In this document: piece after piece, positions 11,171 through 23,313 of the stretch
Position numbering within the stretch: the stretch's first letter is position 1
Layout of the letters: each line of letters opens with the position of its first letter
NCBI GenBank assembly: GCA_001599815.1
Contig: BCIA01000001.1
Coordinates: 604,101 to 668,100 of the forward strand
DNA: 64,000 nucleotides
Reading direction: 5' to 3'
Source of the DNA: Furcasterigmium furcatum
Lineage: Eukaryota > Ascomycota > Sordariomycetes > Glomerellales > Plectosphaerellaceae
Position numbers and translations under genes: made by a program
Notes under the pieces: model-generated
What the model was told of the DNA's origin: nothing
The model's database searches: none
What the model saw: only the letters and a program-made list of their open reading frames with translations

Positions 11171-12029
11171 TGTGGAGGGAGGGTATCAGAAGTAAGCGAT
11201 CACGTCAAGCGAAACATGCATCCTGGATGGTCAAAGTAACTAGGCCACGCCGTTGGCCCCGCGCAATACATTGCCGATCAACAGGCCATGGAGGATAAAT
11301 GATTGGTACAGCATTTTCATAGACTTAGAGCGGCTCTGGATATTTTGCATCCGCCGCTAACATGACGAGCTCCCCGGTGGGCTCATACATCACGCAAGGC
11401 GTAATGGATTCGGGAGTCAACGCCAGGACGCCTCTCGGGGAGAGGCCGGACAGGACACTCCCTTGCAATAAGATATTGCACCCTTTTCTACCTCATCTTT
11501 CCATCCGTCCCATCGCATCATGCTTGTCTACCTTGCACCAAAAGAGTAATGTAACCCATTCCAGAGACAGCGTGAGACCTACTATTATGTTATAAACACA
11601 TTTTCCGGGACGTCACAAGCCAGGAGCAGAATTCTTGAAAATGGACATGATTTTCTTACGCCACATTCTATTGCACAGCTAAGGCCGAGTACCATGGGAA
11701 CGCCCGGGCCCTCGTGTCTTGTGCCTCGTGAATACCCCTTTCCAACATCATATTGACAATTCAAGCGCCCTTTCCCGCCAACGCCGTCTACAAAAACCAG
11801 ACAAAGCTGTGCTGTTCAGACTGAAGCAATTGTTTCTGGCGTTCTGCACCTTCACCCCTTCCGGAGCATGTAGCCCCTATCCTCACCAATAGCTCCTGAT
11901 GATGACAGGTACACGAGGCCCGGCCGGGCGACCGACTGAATATTCCGCGCATCGTTCTCGGAGGACAAAGTAAGCTGCCCCATGCCGAACGCCATGCTCG
12001 TCACGCAGTGGTCACAGCCACCTTGAGCC
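11171..12029. other. Convergent 3' region between NAD kinase and the homeodomain gene
   Basis: These 859 bp hold the 3' ends of two convergent genes. They are moderately AT-rich, with AATAAG- and ATAAAC-like signals near 11470 and 11595. No coding frame or structural RNA was recognised. Confidence 0.5.
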
Positions 12030-13909
12030 TCATCGCCAGTTACCTTGGCTGAGGGACAAAAGACCTGCAATGCAGTCCATGTCTCCCTTCTTGCTCGGGC
12101 TCACTTCCCCTCGCATAAACTTTTCCACCTCATCGCTCCTCCGCTGCGGGGGGCGGTTTTCGGCGTCTTCGAAGATCTCCAAGTCCTTATCAAGGATGCC
12201 GCGGCGTCCACCGACAGGCATTGTGCTCGCTCGGCTCCCCGCTGCAAGCCACGGTGCCGTCTGATCGCGCAACAGGCGACCTTGCCGCCTGGGGTTGCCT
12301 GTGCGAGGCGATCCCGGACCAAAAGACCTCCGGTTTGCACCGGTGGACGGGCCATTCCGTACGGTTCTTCCACCCTCGGGGCTCCAGTTCTCCTTATCCG
12401 AATCGCCCGATGGCGATTGAAGAATAGTCGAGATCTTGCCAGGCTTCGTGTCCGGCGAAAATGGCGGCGCATATTCTTTGGTTTTTTGCATAACGGCGTT
12501 GCTCGACAATGTGCGGCTCAGACGAGGCTTCTTGCCCTGCTGAGACTTGTCACATGGCGGAGGAGCGTTGCGTTTGGCGCTGTTCGGATGAAGAACGTTG
12601 CTGGTCGATCGAAGGAGGCTGATTGCCGCCACTGCAGAGCCGTTGGACTCATTCTCGGCCTGCGCCGTCAGCTCGTCGCGGCTGTCCGAGTCACAACACT
12701 GCACCCATGCCTGGGCGTCTCGTGACCTGCCTCGACGCAGACTTGGCGGCAAGCTCTCCGTCAGAGCTGAGATGGGCGGTAGCGTAATATTGGCTGCAGC
12801 ACTCTGGCTACGCTGGAACGGACGCGGCCTGTCCTGTGCGAGACGGGGCAGAGGCGATGGCAGAGCAGCCGGCTGGGTTTGAGGTGATTTCTCGTTGGAA
12901 ACCAGCTCAGCTTTTCCTTCAAGGGAAAGACTCAATCTTACGCCGGACTGCGGAGGGGGCAGAACAGAGCAAGATGAGGCGCTCGGTGGCGAGGAAGATA
13001 AGAAGGATGTGTTTCTGTGAAGCTGTCAGGAATGCTGTTTGCTGGGAGGGGCTGGAGTCAAAGAGTCTCTTGCAAGGGTACCTTTGAACGTCCAACGGAC
13101 GGTTTGCAGACGAGGGCGTAGAGAAGGAACCGGACAAATTCCACCGGTTGGACAAGTAGCCGATAGAGCTAGAAAACGACGAGGACAGCCCGGAGCTGTC
13201 AAAGTGAGACTCCAGTCTGGTTGACGCAGTGGGTGTTTCTGAGGTGCTGTTCTCATCTTCGCCCGACACGTTTCCAGCGATCCTGAGTGATTGAGGATCG
13301 CTGACAGAAGCGTCCTCGTGGCCTGAACAAAGGACTTGTTCATCCTCTTGGTTTGTCGTAGAGTCTTGAGCCGGCTCGGCGGCAGGAGAGGTTCGGTCTC
13401 CTGCCTGGGAGCTCGACGTGATGGGGTCTGATGATAGCACATGCATGCCACCAGACCTCAAGGCAGCGATCTCTTGGGGAGACAGCGGACGTGATTTTCT
13501 CCTGTCGTTTTGTCGACGATTTTGAAACCAAATCTGGACCTCCTTCTCGTTGAGTGAGACGCGTTGAACGAGATCGAGTCGTGCCGCCTTGTCGGGTTTC
13601 GGGTTGGCATTGTAGGCGGCTTCGAGAATGGACTTATCCTTTGCCCTGTAGAAGAAGACCAGACCGTGTTAGCTAAAACATTGCAACTTGAACAGCCGGG
13701 CGAGATAGCAGACCGCGCGAGACGTACGCTGTTCTTTTCCGCTTTCCTTTGGGGTGTTTTTCCATTGGGTGTAGCGTGCTGCCATGTTCGAAGCTCGTGT
13801 CGGGCGAATCGGGCTCGAGGGGAGGCCGGGGAAGCAGCTGGCTGCCACCCACGCGCTCCTCCTCCAGAGAGGAAGACGGCGAGTTATCCCCTTGTTCCGA
13901 GAAGGACAT
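12030..13909 (-). CDS. Homeodomain transcription factor (Yox1-like)
   Basis: Exons 13909-13728, 13645-13082 and 13014-12030 encode 576 residues. A homeodomain occupies about residues 53-115. It begins KGKRKRTAAKDKSILE and has the recognition helix EVQIWFQNRRQNDRRK with the invariant W, F, N and R, so sequence-specific DNA binding is expected. The rest is disordered and Ser/Pro-rich. A short conserved-looking C-terminal motif, GDMDCIAGLLSLSQGNW, resembles the terminal motif of fungal Yox1-type repressors that act in cell-cycle gene control. Intron 1 (82 bp) splits the homeodomain and has a TTAGCTAAC branch site. Intron 2 (67 bp) was placed by phase: its acceptor at 13015 is the one that keeps the frame open into the C-terminal exon. 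Confidence 0.9.
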
Positions 13910-15112
13910 GATGCCTCTGAAAGCGGAAGAGATTGCTCCTTTCCACGCGTCCTTGAGCTAAACAGAGCACACGTCTCCTCAAGGCTTGGTCCCGTCGAGG
14001 CCGGGGAGAGAGATGGGGAGTACTGTTCGGGCGCGTCAGAGGAGGGGGACGCGTTTATCCAAGGTTGACGCAATTGTCGGTCATCAAGAGTGTGTAACAA
14101 AAGCAGCGCTCGGCACCAGCATCACACGTACACCTCTGGAGACCGAGAGATAGCAGAGAAGATGGGGGAGGAACAGCCAGAAACAAGAGTCGCGACGAAG
14201 TAATCCAATGCGCACATGAAGGAGACGGGTGCGAGATGCGGGTGCGGGTCCAAGTCCTGTCTCCCCGCGTCGTGACCCCTTGCACGCATTACGCTCCCGC
14301 GTCTCGGTGGATTCGCCAATGAGGTGACGCGATGGTGCCCGAAATAGGCAATCATGTCAACATGTCTCCAGGGCTACTGATCATACTTGCCTCAAACGCC
14401 CGTGGCCCCCGGCCCGCCACGAACCTACCTATGTAGGTATTTAATATAGGCAGCCCCGTGTACACGCTCGTTGTCGCGTCACATCCTGGTATCGATCGCT
14501 TAAAGCAAGGAAGGAACCATTGCACTCATGAAAGTGCATTCCTCACGTCTCACCCTTGTAGCTGCCATTCATTGACTTATGCCACATCATAATAACTAAA
14601 AACGTCCCGCTAGCTAGAATAATGAAACGGAAGAAGAACTGAGTACCAGCTTCGTTGATTCAACGTTCACTGCCGAGGCAACTGGAGGCTCAGGCAAACA
14701 TCACGTACAGCTCGTCGTAACCAACGAGCCCAACGAGGCGACCCGCAGCCCGCGTACAGACTGGGGAGGTGGTAGGGTGGTAGGAGCAGCGACAGCTTCG
14801 CTTGAAAGGAAATGAAAAGTGAGCGATTAGCTCTAGAGTCGTTACGACGAATCTACCTAGTATTTCTAGAGTCCCGCGAGACTCGCCATCCGCATTCCGC
14901 TGATCCTGGGTTCTCTCATGCCGTCATTCCACCAGGGCCCCCTCAAGGGCGGTGGTCCTTCCCGGAGAAATTTAGCAGCTCGGCGCCGGGTGCTGTCCGT
15001 CTGCCACCTTCATTCTTGAATAGAAGCCTGTATTGGCGACTTGACGTAGTAGTACTACTCAAGTCGCGGAAACACCGCGCTCCACAATCTGGTCACAATC
15101 TGGTCGTTGCGT
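13910..15112. other. Promoter region of the homeodomain gene and 3' end of Ran
   Basis: No gene is visible in these 1.2 kb. They contain an inverted motif, CCTACCTATGTAGGTA, near 14425 and several AT-rich stretches. The side near 13910 should hold the promoter of the minus-strand homeodomain gene, and the side near 15112 the Ran terminator. Confidence 0.5.
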
Positions 15113-16081
15113 TTACAGATCCTCGTCAGAGAGCTCGCCGGGCAGGGGCATGGCAGCGGCATCGTCCATCTCCTTCTGGTACTCGGCGAGAAGCTTCTCA
15201 TCGACCTGAGCGGTAGGGGGGGCAAGAGCGGGGGCAGCAACAAAGTCCTACGTGAGACGTTAGCACTTCACACTTCAGACCGTCCCCGGTGCATGCAACA
15301 CGTGTGTCTACTTACAAGGGAGGGGTTGCCGACGAGCTTGCGGGCAAGCCAGAGGAAGGGCTTCTCGAAGTTGTAGTTGGACTTGGCGGAGATGTCGTAG
15401 TACTGGAGGTTCTTCTTGCGGTGGAAAGTGATGGTCTTGGCCTTGACCTTGCGCTCCTTGACGTCGACCTTGTTGCCGCACAGGACGATGGGGATGTTCT
15501 CGCAGACGCGGACGAGGTCACCTGGTTGACGGGTCAGTTTATTGCGAGGGTAATCAGCGAAGGCAGCCGCGCGTCCCGGCGTGCTGAAAAGAACTTACGG
15601 TGCCAGTTGGGAACGTTCTTGTAGGTGATGCGGGAGGTCACGTCGAACATGATGATGCCGCACTGGCCGTTGATGTAGTAGCCGTCGCGAAGACCACCGA
15701 ACTTCTCCTGGCCGGCGGTGTCCCAGACGTCGAACTGGATCTGGCCAAAGTTCTGTGTTGAAGGGTCAGTAAACACCTAGCCGACGAAGCGCCGCATCGC
15801 AAGGAATACTCACGGTCGAGAAGCCAAGGGGGTGGACCTCAACACCGAGGGTGGCCATGTACTTCTTTTCGAACTCGCCAGTCAAGTGGCGCTTGACGAA
15901 GGTGGTCTATACAGGTCGGCACGGTCAGCAAGCTGTTATCGCTGGGTGACAAGAGGGGCCATGGGCTACGCCTGTGATTTGGCAGGGCCGGGCGGTTCAT
16001 CGGGGGCGTCAATATTACCTTGCCAGTACCACCGTCGCCGACAAGGACGAGCTTGAAGGTGGGAGTCTGCTGTTCAGCCAT
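15113..16081 (-). CDS. gsp1: GTP-binding nuclear protein Ran
   Basis: Five exons (16081-16019, 15906-15814, 15752-15599, 15521-15316, 15247-15113) encode 216 residues. It is the small GTPase that drives nuclear import and export and spindle assembly. All G motifs are present: GDGGTGKT at 15-22, the effector region with EVHPLGF, DTAGQE at 63-68 with the catalytic Gln, NKVD near 120 and SAKSN near 150. The C-terminal helix ends in the acidic GELSDEDL switch typical of Ran, and there is no prenylation Cys box, as expected. Intron 1 follows the P-loop lysine codon. Every intron has GT...AG ends and phases that agree. Identification is essentially certain. Confidence 0.98.
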
Positions 16082-17390
16082 GACTGCTGGGTCGGAGGGA
16101 GCGTCTGGTTGATGGATGGGTTGGGCGGTCGAGATGGTCTCAACGTGTAAACAAGCGGGGCTGTTCGAGAGGTTAGAGACGCTGGAGCTCACGAGAGGAG
16201 AGGGCGGCAGCGATCACGACGTTCCAAGAGGAAGCCGAGCTGGAGGAAAGAGGGAATGAGTTGACGCACCTAGAGAGACGCCGCTGCGGTAGGTTCGTGG
16301 AGGAGGTGGTGGTGGTGTGTCTTCGAAAGTGGGAGGGTGGGCGGTCACCGACTTGAGCTTTTTGAAGGTTGTTTTGGAGACGGGCGTCGGGATGGCGGGG
16401 AAGAGCAGTGACCTCAATCTGAAAGAGTGCAGGCGGCGGGGACCAGGGAAGCCTGAAGCGAAAAATTTCAGTCACCCAACTCTGGGCCAACCACAAAGCA
16501 GGTCCACAAGCTGTCCGGCGCTCTTGACGTGGTTTATGTAAGCAACCTCCTTTCACTGCCCAACTCCCAAACAATGATGCTGCTGGAGGGGCAACATCCA
16601 GGGCTTTCACTGCCCAGGGCACGGACCAAGCTGCCTCTGCTTTGTCATCATGGTTGGCGGCTTTAGGCTGCGGTCCCACTGCCTTGGGTTGGTATCAACT
16701 CATGATCTTCCTTCTTCACCTTCCTTGGTAGGTATCTAGGCAGTCAGAAGTCACATCATCGCCTTGCTGACGGGTACCCAAGAAAGTACTTCAGGTACCC
16801 AAGAAAGTACTTCAGCCCGATCTCCGATTCGATGCAGCTTTCCTGCGAGTCACATCGAGCATCACGCGCCTCGTTTTCACTTATGCATGTCAACCAGAGC
16901 TGGGCTGTTGATAAGCAGGGATGCGTGGACACTCCTTTGTTTAATGATTGCCTTACATCCCTTATACCGCTGACAAAGGGTATTTCTCGAGAGGGAACTA
17001 GAAAGGGGTGGTCTAGGCACATCCCCCCGTACCTAATTACCTTACATTTCGTCAACACCTGCAAGTCTCAATATTCTCTGTGGCACTCGTTGGGACAACG
17101 CGCTGGCCCCATGAGATGGTAAGCCAGCCATCTATTCATACGCTCCTGCTGCCTAGCACGGTCCCTACCTGCTTGTCAAATTCCTCGGGTTCATCGGAGG
17201 ATTGCCCATCATTGCAGCACCGCCTCACAATGGCAAATACACACTCAGCCCAGCCTGGCAGCTGGCAATTACCAGCCCCAGCAAGTGAGTCAAAGCGTCA
17301 ACGCTGTACATCGACGTTTGGGCGTGGTCCATGTCATGATTTGTTCGCCAGCTATGGATCTGTCCCAGCGTGTCCGCTTGTTGCCTTCCC
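16082..17390. other. Ran promoter and intergenic DNA up to NAS2
   Basis: No coding gene is seen in these 1.3 kb. The part next to 16081 contains CT-rich and GA-rich tracts suited to the promoter of the minus-strand Ran gene. A perfect 21-bp tandem duplication at 16773 is listed separately. The distal part next to 17390 holds the NAS2 3' end. Confidence 0.5.
16773..16814. repeat. Perfect two-copy 21-bp tandem repeat
   Basis: The unit begins GGTACCCAAGAAAGTACTTC and is 21 bp long. It is present twice without mismatch. It contains GGTACC and AAGTACTT, two short palindromes of the kind scattered through other intergenic regions of this window. Confidence 0.9.
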
Positions 17391-18275
17391 TCACAGGGGC
17401 AAGATATGGCAACCCAGTAGTCCCCGACCGCCCCAGTCTCGCACCGGCATCAAAGTCAGCTGCAGTTCTTGTCGAGATCCCTGATCGGCCGCTCGAGATA
17501 CTTTGACCAGTACGCTTCGCTATATGTGACATTAGCAAGGTCCGGCAAGACGTGTGATCCGGGTACGGGGCACAACGTACTCCCTCGTTAGCCTGGACGC
17601 ATTCTGCCACCTTCTTAAGGTTGTCGTGGTTCGCATGGTTGACGTAACCAAAGTTCCGAACCTGGTCTCCGGGCTTCAGGCCAGCACGTTCCGCGGGACT
17701 GCCTGGGACAACGCTGTTGATCTTGGCAAACGGCTGGTCCCAGGTCGGCGGGGCTGTAGGTGCGGTATCTGGCAGACTGAATGACACATCGTCCTGGGAT
17801 GCACCCAAACTGGCAAAATGCCGGTGCAGGTGCTCCTCGATTACGCGCATGAGGCTCTTGTAATCATTGCGTAGGTGAATGATGCGAGCCCGCGTTGTCC
17901 TCACTGGACTCGAGTCAGCAAAACGTCGGGTCTCTGTCGAAATGGCTAGGGCCTAGGAATTTTCGCACCTTGAGCAACGTCAATATCTGCCCTCGGAAAC
18001 CCATCCGAGGTGGTGAGAGGAGTGTTCATATCAGCCCCGTGCTGTAAGTGGTTAGTGACACGGATGAGACGTGACAGTCAGTGTAAGGTAGGTATGCATA
18101 CCGAGTCAAGAACAGCGCTGAGCGCTTGCATTTCGGCTTCCATGTTGTCCTTCTTCTTCTGAAGCTCCTGGAATGTCAACCGGGTAAGGTCGCCATTGGT
18201 GGCAGCAGAACTCGTTGGCCCCGAAGGAACAGTTGGTGCGTGTATGTTGTCCATCCTGAGTGGCAGTCCCATCAT
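17391..18275 (-). CDS. nas2: 26S proteasome assembly chaperone Nas2 (PSMD9/p27)
   Basis: Exons 18275-18102, 18041-17969, 17903-17581 and 17519-17391 encode 232 residues. Nas2 binds the Rpt5 C-terminal tail and chaperones assembly of the proteasome base. The N-terminal coiled-coil begins around LTRLTFQELQKKKDNMEAE. A PDZ domain follows from about residue 130 (FAKINSVVPGSPAERAGLKPG). The last exon supplies the conserved end GGRGLLGCHILPL. The start could be any of three in-frame ATGs (18275, 18272 or 18254). The first is given because MGLPLRMDNIHAP looks like a typical family N terminus. Introns are 60, 65 and 61 bp, and all phases match. Confidence 0.93.
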
Positions 18276-18678
18276 TGGCCTCAAGGCCAGAAAGAATCGA
18301 CACAAGCGTAGATATCCTCGGTATCCCCGGGTTCCAATCTATGCTGACGGCCCTGGTGTGTCGAAAGTCGTAAGAGAGATGCTCAGAAGGAGAGGCTGAG
18401 GTTATCGTACCTTCGAGGCTGGAGTGTAGGAGGTACCGAGTTAGGGAGTGCACTACGTAAGTGGTCCCCGCCCACAGTTTGTAAGTAAGATACCTCCCGT
18501 CCAGAAGGAGCAAACACCCGAACTCACAAGTAGGTACCCGAGTACATGGCCCGTGCACCACCATGCAGGGGAGCTCTTCCAGCTTCGACGTCAGAAGGGA
18601 GGTCAGCGCGTGTTCATCTTCACTCCGATTTCTTTGGGTACCCATCGACAGCGCGACAACCGCAACAACACTGAGATC
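18276..18678. promoter_or_regulatory. Divergent promoter between NAS2 and the PWI gene
   Basis: About 400 bp lie between the divergent start codons. They include several GTACC-type short palindromes (near 18434, 18534 and 18638) and AAGTAGGTACCC. No TATA box is evident. Confidence 0.55.
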
Positions 18679-20013
18679 ATGGCGGCCACAGTCGACGCGA
18701 AACTCTTGAAATCCACAAAATTCCCACTCGAATTCAACCAGAAGGTGGACATGCAAAAAGTCAATCTTCAGGTGATGAAAAAGTACGTGCTCAGCCTGCC
18801 GCTCGCTTGTCCCTCCTCGTGTCCTGGCAACTGACTTTCACCAAAGATGGATAGCAAGCAAGATCTCCCAGATCCTCGGCAGCGAAGACGATGTTGTTAT
18901 TGAACTCTGCTTCAACCTCATCGAAGGTTCTCGTTTCGTGCGTTCTTGCCAACCCAACTCCCAGCCGAGCCCCGAAGCTGACCGTTCCATGAAGCCCGAC
19001 ATCAAAGCCCTCCAGATCCAACTTACGGGATTCCTCGACAAGGATACTGCTCCTTTCTGTAAAGAGTTGTGGAAGCTCTTTCTTAGTGCCCAGTCTAGCC
19101 CACAGGGTGTGCCGAAAGAGCTATTGGAGGCCAAGAAGCTGGAATTGATCCAGGAGAAGGTTCTTGAAGCAACCCCCTTTCCCCCCGGCCAGGACCCGTC
19201 ACTTACTGTTCGCAATCTTAGATCGAAGCCGACAGAGCTGCCCAAGAAGCCCAACGTCGACGAGAGGATGCAGATCGACGGACCAGGGACATCGGCCGTG
19301 GCCGGGACCGTCGCGACTGGGGCCAGGGCCGAGGGGACTCATGGCGAGGACGACCGGATCGATCCAGCAACAGATCGAGGTCTCCAGGACCCTACCGCAA
19401 CAGAGATCAGAGGGATCGCGGCGACTTCAGGCCCGTCCAGCGTGACAGCTACGTGCCCAACACAACCCGTGGAGGCAGACGCGACCGAGGCGGAGACTCG
19501 GCCCGTCAACGACGTCCAACACGGTCTCCCTCAACCTCACGCGACCGAGGGTCGCCGCCTAAGCGCCAGAGGGCAACAGCCTCTCGTCGAAGCGCATCAC
19601 CTCGAAGTGCATCACCACCACCAAAGCGTCGTCGACGCTCCCCATCACAGTCGCGAAGCCCTTCCCCGCGGCGACGTAAGCAAGCAATCCGATCCGGCTC
19701 CTACACACCTTCGCGAGAGTCTCGATCGCGTAGCCGCAGCCCCGCATACAGGTCCAGGCGAAAGAGGTCGGAAACGCCGCCTCGTCACCGCCAGAATGGA
19801 ACCTCCGGAGACGCATCACCCGCTTCGAACTCGGAAGACGAACACCCACGACAGAGGCCAAGGCGCCGCGGCCGTTCCCAATCAAACTCCAGATCCCCTC
19901 GCCGACAGAAGCATCGAAGACAAAACACATCATCGGCTTCTTCCGGATCACGACGACGCTCTGCCTCGGGGGATGGCCCTGATCGCCTCAAGGCTGATGT
20001 GCCGAGCCCTTGA
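18679..20013 (+). CDS. PWI-domain RS-rich splicing protein (SRm160-like)
   Basis: Exons 18679-18782, 18847-18937, 18995-19159 and 19222-20013 give 383 residues. The N-terminal 120 residues are a PWI domain: VNLQVMKKWIASKIS carries the namesake K-W-I, followed by VVIELCFNLIEG, PDIKALQIQLTGFL and the terminal helix ELLEAKKLELIQEK. PWI domains bind RNA or DNA in splicing co-activators. The C-terminal two thirds is an Arg/Ser/Pro-rich tail with many RS and RSxSP repeats, as in SRm160. Intron 3 (62 bp, ending CTTAG) is required: only splicing it joins the PWI helix to the RS frame. The reading frame without that splice gives a compositionally different and unlikely tail. Confidence 0.92.
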
Positions 20014-20734
20014 AATTACCCAACGAGGACAGAAAAATCGTTCCTGTCGAATCCATCCGTGAATCATGGGCTGCCATTCTATCTGCTTGGTTGTGTCAAG
20101 TCTGCCTTGGCATGCCGCATCGCTGAGCCACGCAGCAGGCCACTATCCATCATCGGCGATTCACACGTCACCAGCCTAGTGTTATCAGTTCTGGTCCAGG
20201 CTGTCAGGATATGTCTACTCGGCGGCTAGAAGACAGGCTCTGGTTGCTTGGTATGCTGGTCGGGTAACAAACATCTCGGATGTGGATGTGTAGGAAGTTA
20301 AGTAGGGTTACCCAATCAAGAAATTATACCCGCGAGTCCCTTTCATGGGACACTCCATGGGTGCTAGGCATGCCACCTTCCACACTGACCCTAATGGATG
20401 TCCAAAAATGCTTCGACCGGCACCATCTGCCGGACTTCGACCAGGGCAACATGGACTGTCGCCGTGTACACATTCCGTCTCTGACTCAGCACATTAACAT
20501 AGTACCATGTTCTCATGATGTTCTTTCTACAACTGACAGCGAAGTGGAAGGTCCTGTGATACAAGAAGGGTGAGTAAGGTAAGAGTACAGTGAGAATGCA
20601 ACCTCCCCCGCTGTTGTTGCCCCTTTCAGAAGCCTGAATTCTGAAGTGTCTCGTCGCCACTCGATATTCTCGCGTGTTCTTACAGACATGATGACATTAC
20701 ATGAACCCCGAAGCGCCTTTGCCGGGAAACGAGA
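20014..20734. other. Convergent 3' region between the PWI gene and DNM1
   Basis: This 721-bp spacer holds two convergent 3' ends. No frame with recognisable features and no RNA gene were seen. Confidence 0.5.
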
Positions 20735-23313
20735 CTACAGTACCTCTCCAATGATCTTGGCTGCCTCACGGTACGTTTGCAGCAGCTTCTCGCACTTCTC
20801 GCGCTCCTTCTTGACGCCATCATCCTCATACAGCAACTCTTCGAAGAGAGATTCCTTGTATAGCTCGCTGACGAGTCGGTTCTGCACCACGTCCTTGCAG
20901 TGGTTGACTAGCAGGTGCATGACGGCCTTGGGTACCTGATCCGCAATTGACTCTCTCACGATGTTGAAGTATGATGAGATCAAAGCCCTAATGAGTTCCG
21001 TTTCCATCGCCTCGCGATCGGTCAAGGCTGGCTCACCACCGGCGCTCTGCGTCACGATCAGCACGTAATATATGAGAAATGACAAACAGGGAGGGGACTC
21101 ACGAAGTGGGCTCCAAAATCCCCAGCGCGGGAGTCGTCCTCCATCCGATGAGACTGCAGCCCGGCGCGATGGGGCAAAACCTCCTCGTTCCTCCTGATAC
21201 TCTGTGAGAAGGTCGGTTCTGAGCTCTGGCTGACGTGGCGCGCAATGGCAGAACTGTGAGCTCCGGGGGGGGCAGAAACCCCAGGTGGGATACCGTCCTT
21301 CCCAAAAAAGTAGTTGAGAAATGTGTCGCGAGCACCGCCCAATCCCTGCTGATTAAAGGGGGCAGGCGAAGCAGACCTGGCACCGTTCACTGCAGCATTC
21401 AGAGACGACACCCCGTTTTCCCTGACCCCAGGCGAGAGGCTCCTGGCGCCCTTGCCAGCAGCCTTGCGGCCCGTGTCCTCGACTCTGTCGCCAGCAACGG
21501 ATTCGGCATCATCCTCTTCTGTGCCGTTGGCGCCGAGCTCCTTGAGCCGCCTCTTTTCTCTCTTTTCACGCTCCTCCTGGATGAGACGCTTTCGTTCTCT
21601 CTCCTGTTTGTTGCTGACGACATGGCTCATGGCAGCAGCAGCTCCCAAGAAGTTCGGATGGTTGGTGTTGATGTACGCCCGCTGGATAGAGATAAGGGAC
21701 TCAACATAGGACGAGGCGGGGCCAAGGCGTTCCCTCAGCAGATCGGAAACAACCTCAATGAGTTTAGCTTGCAGCCTAGGGTACCGTGACAACTCGGTTG
21801 AGCCACAGGTATGGCAGATTTTGATCAGTTCTTCGTAGACCAGCTCAACACAACGTTGACTGGGGATCTCGAGGAGCTTGATTTGCGGCTTGACCAGAAG
21901 ATCAAATGCCATCTCTGGTACGAATAAGCTTGGCCGAGGACCTGTGGAGTTCCGGATAGCTGTTCGGATGTCGAGCGCAGAGAGATTCGAGGTGGGGTCA
22001 ATCGATTCCAGCGAGCTGCCAAAGACCGAGTTGAAGATATAGTAGATACGGGCGCCGCCGCACAATTCCTTGGTCGAAATCTCAGTGGATGTGCCGTCGA
22101 TAGACGAGATGAATGAAGTTGCAAAGCGCGTCATCTGCTGCAGGATGAGGGACCCGCGGTGCTCCTTGCCACTGAAGTGCATGTCTCCGTAGCTGGCCAG
22201 CTCCTGCTGCGTCTGTCCCATGAGAGTATTGAGGCGCGCCTTGATATCGGGCATGCGCTCGCGGATATGTGCCATGAGAGTCGTGTTGAGGGTTTTAGCA
22301 AGGTATTGGGTGCCGCAGCGAGTGGCAATGTTCCGGTACGCTGGGTGGTGCTTGAAAAAGTCGGCTTCATCTTTCAAAGCCTCTTCCATGGGCTTGCTTC
22401 CCTGGATATCTTGCTGAGAACGGTTGACGACACCAATGAAGCCAAGCTTCAGAGGGTACACGCGGCCAGAGAGGATGTCCAACGCATTGGTGCCATGGTC
22501 CATCAAATCCACTTTGGTCAGGACACCAATTGTCCTTCTCCCAAGGGGATCAACATGACGAGCCAACTTCAAAGCCTCCGAGTTGACGATGTCGACGTTT
22601 GCGGGTGAGACGGCAAGGACGATGCTGTTGGGTTTGGCAATGTATTCGGAAATGAGGTTGCGGGTTTGCTTCTCGATATCGCCGGGCTGGTCGCCGATGG
22701 GAACCTGGTGTGAATGGTCTTAGCATTTGTCCAAGGGTGGTGAGGGGCAACGGTATGGCCTACCTTGGTCAGACCTGGCAAGTCCACCAGAGTCAGGTTG
22801 AGCACATGAGGCGAGTAGATCTTGAGGTTGATCGATTGTCGGTTGATGCCCTTGTTGTTGCCGGCAACCCTAGAGGTTTCGTTCTCGATTTCGCGCTTCA
22901 CGTCGGAGAAGTCGCTGAATCGACGGTTTGGGATATGATGGAACTCGGCCCATTCAGATCGCCGAGCTTGGGAGGGTGATCGATACGGATCGGCAGGCTC
23001 GGGGGCAGTTTCGTCTTCGGGAACGTTGATGAGCTGGAGAATGAGGGGGCGCCTCGTAACGATGCCACTTCCGCGGGGCAAGAAGTCACGGCCCACGATG
23101 TTCTCCAGGACAGACGACTTGCCAGCGGACTGGGAGCCGACAACAACCTATGGAAAGAAGTCAGAGAGCAATCCAGAGGGCGGGCAGCGTGGGGAGCCAG
23201 GATTAGATACGCACGATCTGCGGCAGATCCAGGGAGTCGCTACCGATTGTGTTGAAGACGAGGTCTTGCAACTTGTTGACAGTATTGAGAAGGTCGTCTC
23301 CGAGGGATGCCAT
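20735..23313 (-). CDS. dnm1: Dynamin-related GTPase Dnm1 (mitochondrial and peroxisomal fission)
   Basis: Exons 23313-23215, 23147-22764, 22704-21103 and 21046-20735 encode 798 residues. The GTPase domain has VGSQSAGKSS near 36-45, DLPG at 155-158 and TKVD at 224-227. The middle domain follows, then an insert B region of charged and Ser/Gly-rich sequence (about 540-690, with ERERKRLIQEEREKREKRR), then the GED at the C terminus (ETELIRALISSYFNIVRESI). The start (MASLGDDLLNTVNKLQDLVF) and the TNHPNFLGAAAAMSHV motif fit Dnm1 rather than the vacuolar Vps1. It assembles on the outer membrane of mitochondria and peroxisomes and constricts them. Introns of 67, 59 and 56 bp are in phase 0. It is divergent from COX19. 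Confidence 0.95.

Noticed and set aside
18938..20062. Unspliced reading frame through the RS tail of the PWI gene
   Set aside because: Splicing at 19160-19221 gives a canonical RS-rich tail in frame; the unspliced frame does not.
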